A stretch of 64,000 nucleotides of DNA, from positions 1,364,001 to 1,428,000 of the forward strand of contig JAHRHY010000013.1 of assembly GCA_019671135.1 (NCBI GenBank), read 5' to 3'. The DNA comes from Linnemannia hyalina (Eukaryota > Mortierellomycota > Mortierellomycetes > Mortierellales > Mortierellaceae). Each line of letters opens with the position of its first letter. Positions within the stretch are counted from its first letter, which is position 1. A program made the position numbers and the translations under genes. Positions 52,107-64,000 of this stretch are shown here, piece after piece. The notes beneath the pieces were generated by a model. The model made no database searches and was not told where the DNA came from. It saw only the letters and a program-made list of their open reading frames with translations.

Positions 52107-55100
52107 ATTCGCTTTGTTATTTTGTTTGTTTTTGTTTTTTTGTTGAACTTGTTGAGTTTGTTGTTCGTTATTGTTGTCTCTTTATGCAGACAGAGAGCAA
52201 AGTGAAGGAAAGACAGGGCTTGTGTCTGTGTGTTGTGTTGTCGGTTGTTTGCCACGAGGGAAAAAGTGAGGTATTATTGTCCTGGTAAAGGTCGATAGTC
52301 GATAGGGGGATAGGACGTCGAGTGCCGAGGCGATATATAGAAAGCTAATGTACGAAAAGATCGGTGGTGGATATGAGTGGGGTGAGTAGACAGAGGAGAA
52401 GAGAAGAGAACAGGAAGGAAGGAAAGAGAAGGGAGAAAGAAGAAGGAAAGAGAAAGGGAGTGGATGCAATGTTACCAAGTGTGTAGTCTACTTTTAGCCT
52501 CGCGCCCATGCTTCGTCGTCGTCATCTCTTTTTTCCTTTGTGTAGCGTGGAGTAGATGAGATCCTGCATTGCCACCAAAAAACAAACAGTTACAAAAACA
52601 AGCTCATCACAACAACAACAACATAACGAACAGACACGTAGCAAACAACACGAACCCACAACAGCCGACAACAAGGTCGCCCAGGAAAAGTGGAACAAAC
52701 TTGAAGAGAGCCACCATCCTCTGCTTATTCCACCGTTGTTGTCCATGAACAAAAGAAAACTTGTGTTCGGCTCATGGTGTAAACGAACCCCTTTACACAA
52801 CGGCACGACTAGTACAAACGCCAACCTATAACGACAAAACTGACCGCCTTGTTTTTCTTATTCTTCTCTTTTCCTCCTTCTATTGCCCCTCTCAATCCTC
52901 CTCTCCTACGCCTCCTTCTCCTCCCTATTCTTACTCTCCGTTACCCGTTATGTGTACGAGAGCACTCACTCCCTTCTTACACATGTAAGAATGAAGCAGA
53001 ACCATAGAGAACAAACTCCCCATCCCCCCTTGGTTTGCATGGTTCGTTGATGTTGTTTTGGCCCCCCTCCTTTTTTTTGAGCCGATCGCACCTTGTTATG
53101 GACAGAAATAGGAAAAAAAAAGACAAGCAAACACACAGTGGGAGAATGAAGGGAGGAAGGAAGGATGCGCGTAAACAACTATTGACCGAAGCGCGGAAAA
53201 GGACGAAGGAAAAACGCGTATGAAGAAGTCTAAAGCAAAAGACGACGTACTGTGTGTTGTACGACAGAGGAAGAAGAGAAAAAAGGGACGGATGGACGGA
53301 GGATGGTGACGACAATTGTGTTTGTTTGATGGATGGGATAGTGTCTGGATTACAAGGGCAAAGCTACAAGCGTCAGGACACACATGGTTGTGGTAAAAGG
53401 GGATGGTGCGGTCGTAATTTCTCTCATCATCGCGCATTGCTCCGTGTGCCACTCCAGAACAAAAAAAAACACGGTATATTTCATCGAACAAGCAAACATC
53501 AACCCTAACAATAGTCGATCCCTTACACAAACTCCAACCCCCTACTCTCAATTGATCTCTCGATCCATAAGGCGGAACCACATGGATGGTGAAACGCGCA
53601 AGTGCTCAAATTAGAAATGGAGCGCAAAATCAATGTTGAAATAAAGGGTGTTGGTAGTAGCATAGAGTATGTACGCTTTTCTTGTTTATGAGCGAGAAAA
53701 TGAAAAGTAGGGGCCAATTGGAGGGAAATGAAAAGTCAAGAACAGAAGTATTGCTGCCCCTGCTTGATTGATATAGGGTGCTTGCGGAGATGGCATTACC
53801 TTTAGGGCTGAGAACTAGTGAGAGTAAAATAAATATGAGAGAGTGGTGTCGGGAAGGGGAGAGAGGAGGGTGTGGGTGAGCACCTAATATATTAGATGGT
53901 AGGATAGAAATGTGAGAGGGAGGAACTAGAGTGAAGGGCGAGAGTGTGAGAAAGGGCAGATCGAGGCTGTAGATCAGAAGATGAAAAGGCGATCGATTGG
54001 GAAAGAAAGGAAGAAGAGGCAAGGAAGTAAGGTATGATCAAGGGACGGAAGGAAAAAAGAAGAGAAGAGAAGAATAAGAAGGAAGAATGGAAAGAGAAAA
54101 AAAGAGACGAAGAAAAACGAGGGCGATAAAGGGGGAGATGCCAACAAACTCGACAATTGAAATTGATCCATTTCTACTCTTTGCACCTTTACCTTACTTC
54201 CATTCGTTCCACCCACTGGATGCGGTTTGACGACTTGCCCCCGCCCCGCCCGGAGAGCGGGCTATGCTGTCGACATGCATGCTCTGCAATCCATGCATCA
54301 TGCGTGTCTGTGTGTATGTACTTCGGCGTATACATCTGCTGTATACATCGAGAGAGAGAACCCTTTTCCTTCTTTTGCTTCTATTTTACTTCTTTCTACC
54401 TGACAATGCCTTGGCATGCATATTTACATACATTAGTGTATCACATACACTCTCCCCCTTTAATTGTCCCTCTTCCATTGGTCACTCCATGACGACAATA
54501 ATTGCCTGCCTATTGCCCCATGGATTCTGAATGAACAAAAGAGGGGATACCTCCTTCCCACAGGCATTAGCACGGCTCACGCTTCAACATTGTTTTACTT
54601 CATTCGTCTTCGTCCTTGCCCTTATTCATCAACCTTCATCCCTTTTTCTCCACTGTCCTTTCTCCCTTCTCCACCCTCTCTCCCTTACCCCGAGGCGAAG
54701 AAAGAATAAAAGAGAGTTGAACAGCTTTATTTCTATCACAACCAGCAGAACGAAAGTAGCCTCATAATTCAGTGATTTCTCTTCTCTTTGACTCCCGTTC
54801 CGGAAGCAAGATAGAAAGCGAGATAGATAGAGAGAGAAAATGGCCCCCTGACGCGAATTGGTCTATTACTGTTGCAAATTCGGTTTGTGATGCTGGTCCT
54901 AATCGTGATTCCTCCTCCTTTTCGTTTTCTCTCGTTCTTTCTTGTCTCGCTTTTGTAGCCCCTGACCCTGACCCTGACAGACAGACACTCAATATGTCCT
55001 TAAAATAAAGACGAGATTAAAGCAATAAGCTGTTTTGACACTGTAGCCAAACAATTGACATGGCAGAGCAACAGAGGATGAATGAAAACGTGTTTTTGCG

Positions 55101-57366
55101 TGAGTGCGCGTGGGTGCGCGTACTGTTCCTTTAGGGTTCACAAGATGTGGTACAAATGGACAAAACCATGGCTTCTCCCTCACCCATCCTCCTCATCATC
55201 TCTACTCCTCCTTTGTGGACACATGTTACCTCTTCTCCTCCACGTCCATACCGCAATATTCACTGCGCGGTTGGTGTATTCTACATTGCATTGAGTATGT
55301 CGACTCCTGCTTTGTATTTCTGGTGGAAGGTGGACCCTTGTCCCATGGCATTTCAACATTCCTTGCTTTCCTTTACTCATTCCCTTACCTTTCTCCTTTA
55401 ACCACATTTTGACTCCGCATTGGCCCTGGCTCTAGTCCCTGAGCATGTCTGTGACACTCTTGTTCCTTTCTTCCTCTCCCTATCTTTGTTTTTTGTCGCG
55501 ATGGCCCAAAAAAATGTGGGCGACTTGAATATTGCTACCCTGCCGATTGGGTGGATCCCATCCTCCCTCCTTCCCTCATCCTTTTTCACCTTGTCGACCA
55601 TTGTTTGTATGCAAACAGAAGATGAAGAACCATCCTTGTGTCGGACAAAAGAACTGTGTGGAACATCCATGCATGTGGATGAATATATTGGCTGGAGGGA
55701 GTGTGTGACAAAATACAAGGACGTAATGTGTTTTACTTGTTCAGGGAACTGACCATGGTCCTTCCTCCTTTTTCTTTTTGCCCCTCCTCTCGTGTTCTTC
55801 CCGCTCGCTGCAGGTTTTTGTTTCTCCCTTCATGCCCCTTCTCTTCTTCCCGCTCTCGCACGGGCACACCCCTTACACCCTTTGCTGTCTCTTTCCAAAA
55901 TCAATTCTTTCAGTGGACTATTTGTCCAGCTTAGCCCCCCACGTACACTCCATCGTGCGCCTCCAAGAATCCATTGCTTATTATCGAGTTGTCATGTCCC
56001 TCTGTTATCGTACTTTGCCTACCCTTTATCCTCAAAAGAGGTTGACCATTGTCGCCTCCTTCTCAATCGGTTAGTTATTCAAGAATGGACCGCGTAAATC
56101 GAGAAAAAGGTGACCCTTCCCCTTCCCTCCTTTTTTTTTGTGCGACCAAGAAACAAAAGAAAAGAGAGGGTGTGGACGAGTGGACGCAACAACAGGGAAG
56201 GAGCGACGCTCTAGAATGTTCAAGATTCAATATATAGGCAAGAGTGATTTTTAGAAAAGAGGTTCCTATTGAAGAGTGGCGCAATACTTGATGAGGAACG
56301 GATGAGAAGGAACGGTGTAGAAAAATAAAACAGGGCATATCTGTCAAGGAGACAAATGGTGAAGGAAGGGGACGATTGTGACACGTTTGCTTGTGTTCAA
56401 TGAGTTTGTTGTTGTTGTTGTTGTTGTTATTGATGTTGTGGACAATTATGCGCATTTTCAAATCCATTTTTTTGTCTTTCTCTTGCATTGCATCGCATTC
56501 CTATGATGGATGTGGTAAGAATACAAAGAAATAAGGGGACCCTATTCGAAGGAATAGAAGGGAGAAAGGGTACACCTGTGGCCGCGTTTGTGTGTTGCTT
56601 GTAACTCCTAGTGACATGTCGTTCTAAGGCACAGCCATCGCTGGTGAGGGCATGTGTACATACGGCAGGATGAGTACATGGAGTAGATATGCATGGATAA
56701 GTAAAGGTCCCTGGGGAAAGAGACGTGTGTGTGAGCAAAATAGAGAGATTTACACTGTGACTATGCCACGTTTTTTCGTGTCTGTTGATGGACGACGCGT
56801 CGAGAATAAGTGACCAATCAGACACCGGGGAAATCAGAGTGAGTGAAAGAAGTGAGCTTGTCATGAATAAGAGATGGCGAGAACGATGTTAGGTACGCAA
56901 GTGAGATTATTTGAAGGTTCGATGGTCTGGGCGGGGGGTGACAAGCGAATAGCAGTTCGAGAGATGTGGGTCGATGACTCCTTTGCAATGCGAAAAGGAT
57001 ATGTCGTTCCTTTGAAAGCATTGGCCATGGGATTGTGCCTTGATATGGTAGGGAGTGCACAGTCAGGCCCTTGAGCAAGTTGTAAGAGCGTGTATTTTTG
57101 CAGTGTGTGCCACCAATTTTTTTTTGATATGGCGCAAAAAAAGAAGACAAATCGATCGCATGCGCTGCAGAAGACGAAGCCCATCATCAGCCGATACACT
57201 TACCTTGCTACTGCTGGCTTGTTGATACATAAGCCCTTTACTCCATCATCGTTCCTTTTTCTCACACCTCACACAGCTCCTTATTTCTCGTTCTCTTCTC
57301 TCCTTCTCCATCATTACTCGTCGTCATAGATTCCGGATCTCCTTTTTCTTCTTCCCCTTTTTCGCT

Positions 57367-57423
<57 letters not shown>

Positions 57424-58084
57424 GCTACGCACCCACCGCCCCGCCACCAGCTTTTTTTGTCTCCTGTTGTTCTGTCTCCATTCCAACGGAACAACATTCA
57501 CACTTCTCTCTTACTCTCCTCTTCACTCTTTCGTATACCAGTCAGCGCCTACTCTCTTACACTTTGCCAACTAGCCCTTCGCCTTCTTCCTGTTCGGGTG
57601 AACACGACTGACTTGACTCCGTGGTAGCTCTTCTTCCCTTTCCTTCCTTACCCCTCTCTCCCCTTTGGGGCTCACTCACTCACTCACTCCACTCACTCCT
57701 TCCCAAGCAAAAAACACATATATCCAGCCTGGGCCTCCCTTGTACTCATAGCTGAACATCACCCTTTTTTTTTTTTTTTTTTTTTCATTCTTCGTCCTCA
57801 CTCTCTGCCTCTCACTTGACCACAGCATTTTTTCCTTTTCTCTTCGTTCCTTTCACTAACCAACAAGAACAACAAACACACTCTGCAACGAACGTCGCAC
57901 CCTTTTCAGCCCTCGAAAACAACAACCTCTTCTATTCAAGTAACCAAGCAACAACAAGCAGGCACGGAAAACAAGGCATATAGCCACGGGACACAAAACA
58001 CACATACACCTCTATCTAGTAGTGCACCAAAACCCACACAGCACAACAAACAACTCACAAGAGGAAACACAAATCGACGATAAA
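52107..58084. other. 6-kb gene-free region
   Basis: Strand-asymmetric low-complexity sequence: purine-rich patches (53100-53300, 53990-54130) alternate with pyrimidine-rich patches (54580-54680, 57240-57890). Frames are short, overlap on both strands and have no domains. A TTG repeat lies at about 56405-56430, a pure TC tract at 57368-57421 and a T tract near 57765-57786. The last part is the promoter and CA-rich leader of the TMEM184-type gene. Confidence 0.5.
57368..57421. repeat. (TC)n microsatellite
   Basis: More than 25 uninterrupted TC dinucleotides about 0.7 kb upstream of the TMEM184-type start. Such polypyrimidine tracts can adopt non-B DNA and are common in promoters. Confidence 0.9.
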
Positions 58085-61078
58085 ATGGACCCTCACACTG
58101 CACCAGAAGACGGTGGAGGATCCGGCGCAGAGTTACCCTCGATTGCTGTCTGGTCCGCTGGCTTCTTTGCCTTCAGCGCCACTCTGATATCTTTGGTCGC
58201 CATCTGGATGCAACTCAAGAACTACCGCAAGCCTGTAAGTCTCTTGAAGAGCCTTGCTTATTATATTTCTTTTGAAAGGGTGGGTGGGTGGGGAGGAAAA
58301 GGGTGAAGGGGATGAATAGGCAGGAAAGCAACAGTGACAACAAGCTCTGATGACCACCCCTACCACTCACGCGAGCACACACCCCAACCATTTTGTTACT
58401 GTGATTGTTTGTTTGCGCAACCTCCCTTGCCTTTTTCCCGTTCCTCTTTCTCTCTTGCTCATTTCCATTTTATTTTCGTGCCTGTTTTGCCAACTGTTTA
58501 TGCACTCATGCGCATTCTCATTTTGCGTTGGGTAGGCCTCGCATAGCACTAATTTTTTTTTCCTTTTCCTCGTTTGCCCTCATGCAACCAATAGTTACTT
58601 CAACGTTCCGTTGTCAGGATCTTGTGGATGTAAGTCAGCATACACCAACAATAGGCGCATGTTGTTTATCAATAAGCACAGATCCAGGATCACGACCATA
58701 CGAACAAAGGAACCGGATACAAATGGCACATTGGAATTTACCTATTTCTTTACCTTCATTTTTGTGTGGCAGGGTCCCAATCTTTGCGATATCATCGTGG
58801 ATCTCGCTGGTCTCTCTAGACATGGCCTTCTACGTGGACGCCTTCCGTGACATTTACGAGGTACGTCTCACCGCCAAGCCCTTCTTTTCCTGTTCCCTCG
58901 TTTGCATGTCCATGATTCATATGGCTCATGCTGACAGAAACCAGACGCATTCCCCCCTCGCCACAACCAACATGTACTCTTCATTTGTGTGTGTGTCTTG
59001 GCATTTTTTTATTATTCCTGCCAATCAATGAAGTCGACCGCAGTTCTCTTAATTTTTCCTGCATGGCTGATAATCCTCTTTACTTGGGTGTTATGCTGAC
59101 TAAATCTGGTTAGGCCTTTGTGATCTACTGCTTCTTCAGTTTGCTGGTGTGCTATCTGGGCGGAGAACGCTCCCTGCTGGTCATGTTGCACGGACGCCCT
59201 TACACCAGGCATGTCTGGCCCGTCAGTATGTGGTCAAAGGAGATGGACGTAAGTTGCCTCTAGTTACAGCTTGACTGACTCGCATTTCATAGTGGAAAAC
59301 TTGGTCAAGATTCCTGGCTTACACTTCATTCACCTCTGACACGACCTCCCGCCATCCCCTGTCACTTTTTTTTTTTCAAATAGGTGGGCGACCCATACAC
59401 GTTTCTGTTCATCAAGAGAGGCATTCTGCAGTATGTCTACGTCAAGCCCGTCCTTGCGGCGGTTACCATGTTGCTCAAATCCAATGGTGCCTACAATGAC
59501 GGATCAATCTCGTTGAGTTCAGGATACTTTTGGGTCTCGTTCGTTTACAATCTCAGCGTCTGTCTTAGTCTCTACTGCCTCGGCATGTTCTTCATGGCCA
59601 CCCAGGGCGACCTTGAGGAGTTCCGGTAAGCATCTCACCTCCTTTCAATTTCAATTTCAATTTGCACCTTGTGATTTTCGTTACTCATTTGAGACCGCAA
59701 CAAAGAACTGACTGTGAGACTTCAATGCATGTGAAATAGACCGATCCCAAAGTTCCTGTGCGTGAAGGCGGTTATTTTCTTTTCGTTCTGGCAAGGATTC
59801 GCAATCTCGGTGCTGATTGCTATGGGCGTCATGAGTAACACGACACCCGACACTGCAGTGGCGATTCAGGATTTCTTGATTTGCTTCGAGATGGTCTTTG
59901 CCTCTGTTGGACATTGGTACGCCTTCTCGCACAAGGATTACACGGAACTAGATATCCACTCTGCCAGAATGCCAATCTATTATGCCACCAGAGATGCAAG
60001 CGGGATCAAGGATATCATCCAGGATTCGCTGGAAACCCTCAAGGGCACTCGGTTCACATACAGGACCTTTGAGCCTTCGGAGGGTGTTGCTACGGTCGGA
60101 ATGAGTCGGTCTGGCAGAATCATGGCTGGTTTGAGATACACTGGTGGTGGGACTTCGAAATACTGGTTGCCCGATGCCAACAAGATTGGAGCCTCTGGAA
60201 ATGGCAGCATATCTGGCGTAGAAGGATTAGGAGGACTGGCGACCAATATGTCGGAGCATCAGCGACCAGAGCACCTACGGAACCCTAATTCCTATAGCCA
60301 ACAAGTTCTGGGCAGCAGTTATCAGGATCGGGCACCAAGTCTTTACTTTGCAGATGTGGATGAGCACGATGATGATGGGGTGGAGGAGCTGTATGATGCG
60401 TCGAAACAGTTGGAGTTTGGCGATTACAATTTCCCGGCGATTGATGTCTATGACCCCAAGCGATCCAAGGAGAGCGACCGGCGGAAAATGGCTAGGAAGA
60501 ACAAGAAGAAGGCAAGACAGTATGATGAGGGGTCGTCGTTGTTGAGGGCTGAGAGCGGGTTTGCTGGCGATGAAGCGAGGCCGTTGATGACTGAGTCTTC
60601 GAATGGAGGAGCTACGTTTGGCAAATCTGGATGGGATCATCAGGCATCACGGCATTCTCAGCAGCAACAGCAGCAGGATTCGTACCACGTTGGGCGAGCA
60701 GGAGCTGGGCGGGATAAGGAGTCCTCTTCATCTTCAGGGCAGCAGGTTGCCTCGCGGGAAGGTTGTATCGACAACGTCAATGGATATGTCCCGGACAAGA
60801 AGAAGAAGAAGAAGGGAGGAGCCTCACACACACCCGTCAGCACTCATGGTCACGGGCATCAGCAGCAGTATCAGCAACAGGCAGCAGCACCGACGACGAC
60901 GCAGAACCATCTTGGGAGTGGGTATGATACCTATGGTTATGGGTACCAGTCCTACCAGACGGATTCGTCGGCGAGTCAGTGGGGCGGCGGATATAACCAG
61001 GGTCAGGGTAGCAATGGCCAGCAGCAGCAGCCCTCTCCTGAGGAAGAACATCGCGGACCCATGTTCTTTTTCTTGTAA
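58085..61078 (+). CDS. TMEM184 / DUF300-family membrane protein (organic solute transporter-like)
   Basis: Six forward exons join in phase: 58085-58234, 58595-58629, 58773-58860, 59114-59248, 59384-59625 and 59740-61078, giving 662 residues. All introns have GT..AG ends. The 35-base exon 2 restores LLQRSVVRI, leading into MVPIFAISSWISLVSLDMAF, a hallmark of the family. Exon 4 gives AFVIYCFFSLLVCYLGGERS, exon 5 FIKRGILQYVYVKPVLA, and exon 6 PIPKFLCVKAVIFFSFWQGF and VGHWYAFSHKDY. About seven membrane spans are expected in the first half. The cytosolic tail is long, with a KKKKKK stretch and Gln-rich runs near the end. Fungal homologues are vacuolar or endomembrane proteins of unclear function; transport activity is not shown by sequence. 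Confidence 0.9.
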
Positions 61079-61187
61079 CAACACTTTCTTTTTCATTCTT
61101 CAGTGCGATATCAGAGTATGGAAAAATAAACAACATTCCAAAAAGGGCTTATCACGATTCGTTATTCTTTTATTCCCATGGATCATG

Positions 61188-64000
61188 CTATGGGTCGTGA
61201 CTGTCATGGTGCACATTCGTCTCATCCTCCAATAGAAATCCGGTTGTACAGCGTTCAATCCCTATCTTTGCTTCGTTTTTTACACGACGACCAGGTCCTA
61301 CAAACCACATCGAGTCGTCCTCGGTAACATTCTTGCTATTCAGTGACCATTGCCGCCAGTTAGTCCATCCCTCTCGCATATTCTCATCCCATGTCGACAA
61401 GTTGTCTTCTTTGCCCTCACGGCTTGAACCATTTCCTAGAGCCCAAATAACTTCCTCCTTTCTCCTCTCTTCATGGTCGTCATCAAAGAAAGACCAACCG
61501 GGTTTCCCACCGCACTGCCTCAACAGTTTGCCATTGCTTGGGTCAAGGTCAATGGCGTCCTCGATGTCGACGTTTACGGGAAAGAGCCGGCCAGTATTGG
61601 AACCCCAAACCAACTCGATACGGACAATCTTCTCAACACTCACCACTCTCCAAACGCAGATGGAGCCATCCGAACACCCAGTTGCAAACTGCAAGTGGTC
61701 CTCCTTCGGATTCCAGGCGATACTCTCAACCCTCCCAAACAGCCCTTGAACCATTGCCATCCAAGAATGACATTCCGCCATGCCTATGCACTGGAGATCC
61801 CAGAGACGGATCGACTTGTCGCCGCTGCCAGCTGCAATCCATCGACCGCACGGCGAGTAAGAGACACAGTAGATTTGGTCGGTTCCTCCAAAGAGTGCAC
61901 CCTGTGGCGTTTCAGACGACGTGTTCCATAGGTAGATCGAGCCGCGTATGGTACCAATGGCCAACTGCTCTCCTCTTGGTGAGTAGGTCAATGTCTTGAC
62001 GATTCCTGGCCCCAAGTAAGCGGTCTCCCAAGGAGGTGCCTCTAACCGTAATGTCGTGAGTGGTTCCATTGTTTGCCGATTAAACGTGCGAATGAACCTT
62101 GTACTAGCCGTCGTAAATTGATTGCCTGTGGGTGAGAATACCAGGTCATCAAGGCTGCGATTGCTCAGTAGGTGAGCGATACGACGCTCGCCGGTGTGAG
62201 AATCCCATAGCCTCACAAATCCGTCCTGACCCGCAAATGCGATCCACCGGCCGCATGGTGACAAGGCCAGGCAGTCTACAAATGCAGTGAGCTCCCTCAA
62301 GGCAGGCCCTGGTTGGCAGGTTCGAAAGTTCCAGAGTTGAACGACTCCATCGTCAGATCCTGTTGCGAACATCGTGGCGCCGGGCGAAAATGCAATAGAG
62401 GTAATCCGAAGAGCGTTATTGCGTTGCTCCATTTGAGGAACACCCTTCAGTGCATCCCACTGACTCACAACTCCCTTTGTGTTGACTGTGAAAATCTGCT
62501 GGCCATCGGGAGTGTAGGTTACGATCGGAGCAGTGCCAGAGACATCCTCCGAGTCAAGGGGTATTGCTCCGCTCTTCTTGACGTCCCATAATCGCACAAT
62601 GTGGTCTCTATCTCCGGAAGCAATCTGTAGACCATCTGGAGAAAAGGAAAGGCCCGTGATACCGCCGGTGTGACCAGGGAAAACGGAAACGAAGGCACCA
62701 GTCAAGACGTCCCACAGTCTCACGGTGCTGTCTTCGCCCGAGGAGGCAAGAAGGAGATTATTCGGTGAGAATGCGGTTCTTGTTACGATTCCTGTGTGGC
62801 CGCACAGAACTAACCCAGGCTCTCCGGTGGTCGCATCCCAGAGCTGAATATTGCCTTGCAAATGACCAGTCCCGATCCATAGTCCATCAGAAGAGTACGC
62901 CAAGCACATTACCTCCCCATGAAGAGCAGCTCTAACAGCGACTTGCTCTCCTAACAGTGCATCCCAGAACCGAATCGTCCCATCCAAGCTCCCTGACACA
63001 ACCAGTCGTCCATCAGGTGAGTACACGACCGCCTCGATTTCCTTAGTATGACCCATCAAAGTAAAAAGGATCGTCCCGTTCTCCGCATCCCACAGCCGCG
63101 TCTCCAAATAACCGGCCGACGCGAATCGTTTACCGCAAGGTGAAAACGCCATCGACCTTAAATGCCGAGTGTGACCCTGCATGTACGATAACACCCTGCC
63201 GCTGGCGCAATCCCATAGTCGCGCAGTGCTGTCCCTGTTCCCGGTGACAAACTGGCGACTGTCGGGTGAAAACGCAAGGCAAAACGTGTCGGTCGCCACC
63301 TTGATGTGTTGAGTACTTGTCCAGGTAATGGTGTCGTAAATACTTATGCTTCCATCTTCCAGGGCCAGCGCGAGGTATTTCCCGTCAGATGAGTAGGTGC
63401 AGGCATTGACACCGCAGGTTGCCTTCAAATAGGGAAGCTCTCCGAACCGAACCCCTTCCATCCGTGCCTGACCAAAATCCGCCTGTCTCAGCCAAGTCCT
63501 CGCAAGATTGACTTCCCTCAAGTCAGCGCCTTGAAACTGACCACAATCAAACTGGCCGCCGGAGAGATCGGCCCCAGGGATGCGGATACCTCGGAGATCT
63601 GCGCCATTAAATCGCACTCTAGCTCGAACCAGGATCGTAATGGCGTTAGCGGCGGCGGTGGTGGCACTGGTCTTCGTTTTGGACATCTCCACGACTGCTC
63701 GGAGTTGCTTCTCAAAGGTTGGGCTCTGCTTGACGCGCTCGCACAGGAACTGGATGATGGAGGGCTCGTTGAGGAGACTACGGGTGAACAAGGGGCCATT
63801 GTGGTCGAGTGACTGCACGTCAGAGAGGCTGTTGTGCGGTTTCGGACCAAAATCATCGTCGTTTTTGTGAGTGTCGGGATCGAAAATATTACGGGAGAAG
63901 AAATATTCCTGTACGGATCGATGGATAAACTGGTAAAGACTACCGGTGCGAGTCAATGGGCTCGACTCTCGCAAGAATATGACCTCGGGATCGAACCCAA
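61188..64000 (-). CDS. NLR-like protein: NACHT C-terminal part, pentapeptide repeats, 14 WD40 repeats (5' end beyond window)
   Basis: The frame is open to the window end, so the N-terminus and the NTPase proper are not seen; 937 residues are visible. The first residues include LYQFIHRSVQEYFFSRNIFD, typical of the helical end of STAND/NACHT modules. A pentapeptide-repeat block follows (FNGADLRGIRIPGADLSG, then FQGADLREVNL and QADFGQARMEGVRF). I count 14 WD40 repeats from ACTYSSDGKYLALALEDGSI to DGSICVWRV, enough for two propellers. The last ~150 residues have no repeats and are Asp/Glu/Trp-rich. By family, such fungal receptors are thought to sense non-self or pathogen cues and can trigger cell death; that role is inferred here. 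Confidence 0.87.
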   Translation of the reverse strand, partial: GFDPEVIFLRESSPLTRTGSLYQFIHRSVQEYFFSRNIFDPDTHKNDDDFGPKPHNSLSDVQSLDHNGPLFTRSLLNEPSIIQFLCERVKQSPTFEKQLRAVVEMSKTKTSATTAAANAITILVRARVRFNGADLRGIRIPGADLSGGQFDCGQFQGADLREVNLARTWLRQADFGQARMEGVRFGELPYLKATCGVNACTYSSDGKYLALALEDGSISIYDTITWTSTQHIKVATDTFCLAFSPDSRQFVTGNRDSTARLWDCASGRVLSYMQGHTRHLRSMAFSPCGKRFASAGYLETRLWDAENGTILFTLMGHTKEIEAVVYSPDGRLVVSGSLDGTIRFWDALLGEQVAVRAALHGEVMCLAYSSDGLWIGTGHLQGNIQLWDATTGEPGLVLCGHTGIVTRTAFSPNNLLLASSGEDSTVRLWDVLTGAFVSVFPGHTGGITGLSFSPDGLQIASGDRDHIVRLWDVKKSGAIPLDSEDVSGTAPIVTYTPDGQQIFTVNTKGVVSQWDALKGVPQMEQRNNALRITSIAFSPGATMFATGSDDGVVQLWNFRTCQPGPALRELTAFVDCLALSPCGRWIAFAGQDGFVRLWDSHTGERRIAHLLSNRSLDDLVFSPTGNQFTTASTRFIRTFNRQTMEPLTTLRLEAPPWETAYLGPGIVKTLTYSPRGEQLAIGTIRGSIYLWNTSSETPQGALFGGTDQIYCVSYSPCGRWIAAGSGDKSIRLWDLQCIGMAECHSWMAMVQGLFGRVESIAWNPKEDHLQFATGCSDGSICVWRVVSVEKIVRIELVWGSNTGRLFPVNVDIEDAIDLDPSNGKLLRQCGGKPGWSFFDDDHEERRKEEVIWALGNGSSREGKEDNLSTWDENMREGWTNWRQWSLNSKNVTEDDSMWFVGPGRRVKNEAKIGIERCTTGFLLEDETNVHHDSHDP

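Noticed and set aside
57262..57501. Reverse-strand frame with an (RE)n stretch
   Set aside because: It is simply the translation of the (TC)n microsatellite.

Overview
The window looks like nuclear DNA of a filamentous early-diverging fungus, most likely a Mortierella relative (Mortierellaceae). This is inferred from the gene style, not from a search. Genes have short GT..AG introns, pyrimidine-rich leaders and long poly-Q/Ser/Pro tracts. Large F-box/LRR-like proteins and NACHT/WD40 proteins are present in several copies, and Ty3-type and Tad-like retrotransposons are intact enough to read.

Layout. 1-7.3 kb: the 5' part of a tRNA-dihydrouridine synthase (DUS4 type), a 641-aa F-box-like protein, a broken reverse-strand copy of the same family, and a five-exon drug transporter of the major facilitator superfamily. 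7.3-17.3 kb: a gene-poor stretch, a second F-box relic, a second intact F-box paralogue, a 2-oxoglutarate/Fe(II) oxygenase and a more distant F-box protein. 17.3-25.2 kb: a PPR-protein relic, a ~1 kb minisatellite with ~150-bp units, degenerate WD40 fragments on both strands, and an intact 14-repeat WD40 protein that starts close to a retrotransposon boundary.

25.6-44.6 kb is a retrotransposon block. A Tad-like LINE (reverse strand, 3'-truncated inside its reverse transcriptase) carries a chromodomain Ty3/gypsy element inserted into its ORF1, with a 5-bp target duplication GCTGC. That element has three LTRs because its 5' end is tandemly duplicated (644 bp). Next comes a second, unrelated Ty3-type element with 827-bp near-identical LTRs and one long Gag-Pol ORF. 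It ends exactly 18 bp upstream of a tRNA-Ser(AGA) gene, and an older LTR fragment shows that a related element had used the same spot before. This tRNA-directed repeated insertion is the most interesting signal in the window.

44.6-64 kb: long gene-free, low-complexity stretches surround a bHLH transcription factor, an orphan low-complexity exon, a six-exon TMEM184-family membrane protein, and the C-terminal part of an NLR-like protein (end of NACHT region, pentapeptide repeats, 14 WD40 repeats) that runs off the window end.

There is no operon-like logic. The shared theme is turnover: expanding receptor-like and F-box families that decay into relics, next to retrotransposons with two different targeting modes (a chromodomain, and tRNA genes). 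Exon boundaries were placed by eye from splice consensus and reading-frame continuity.
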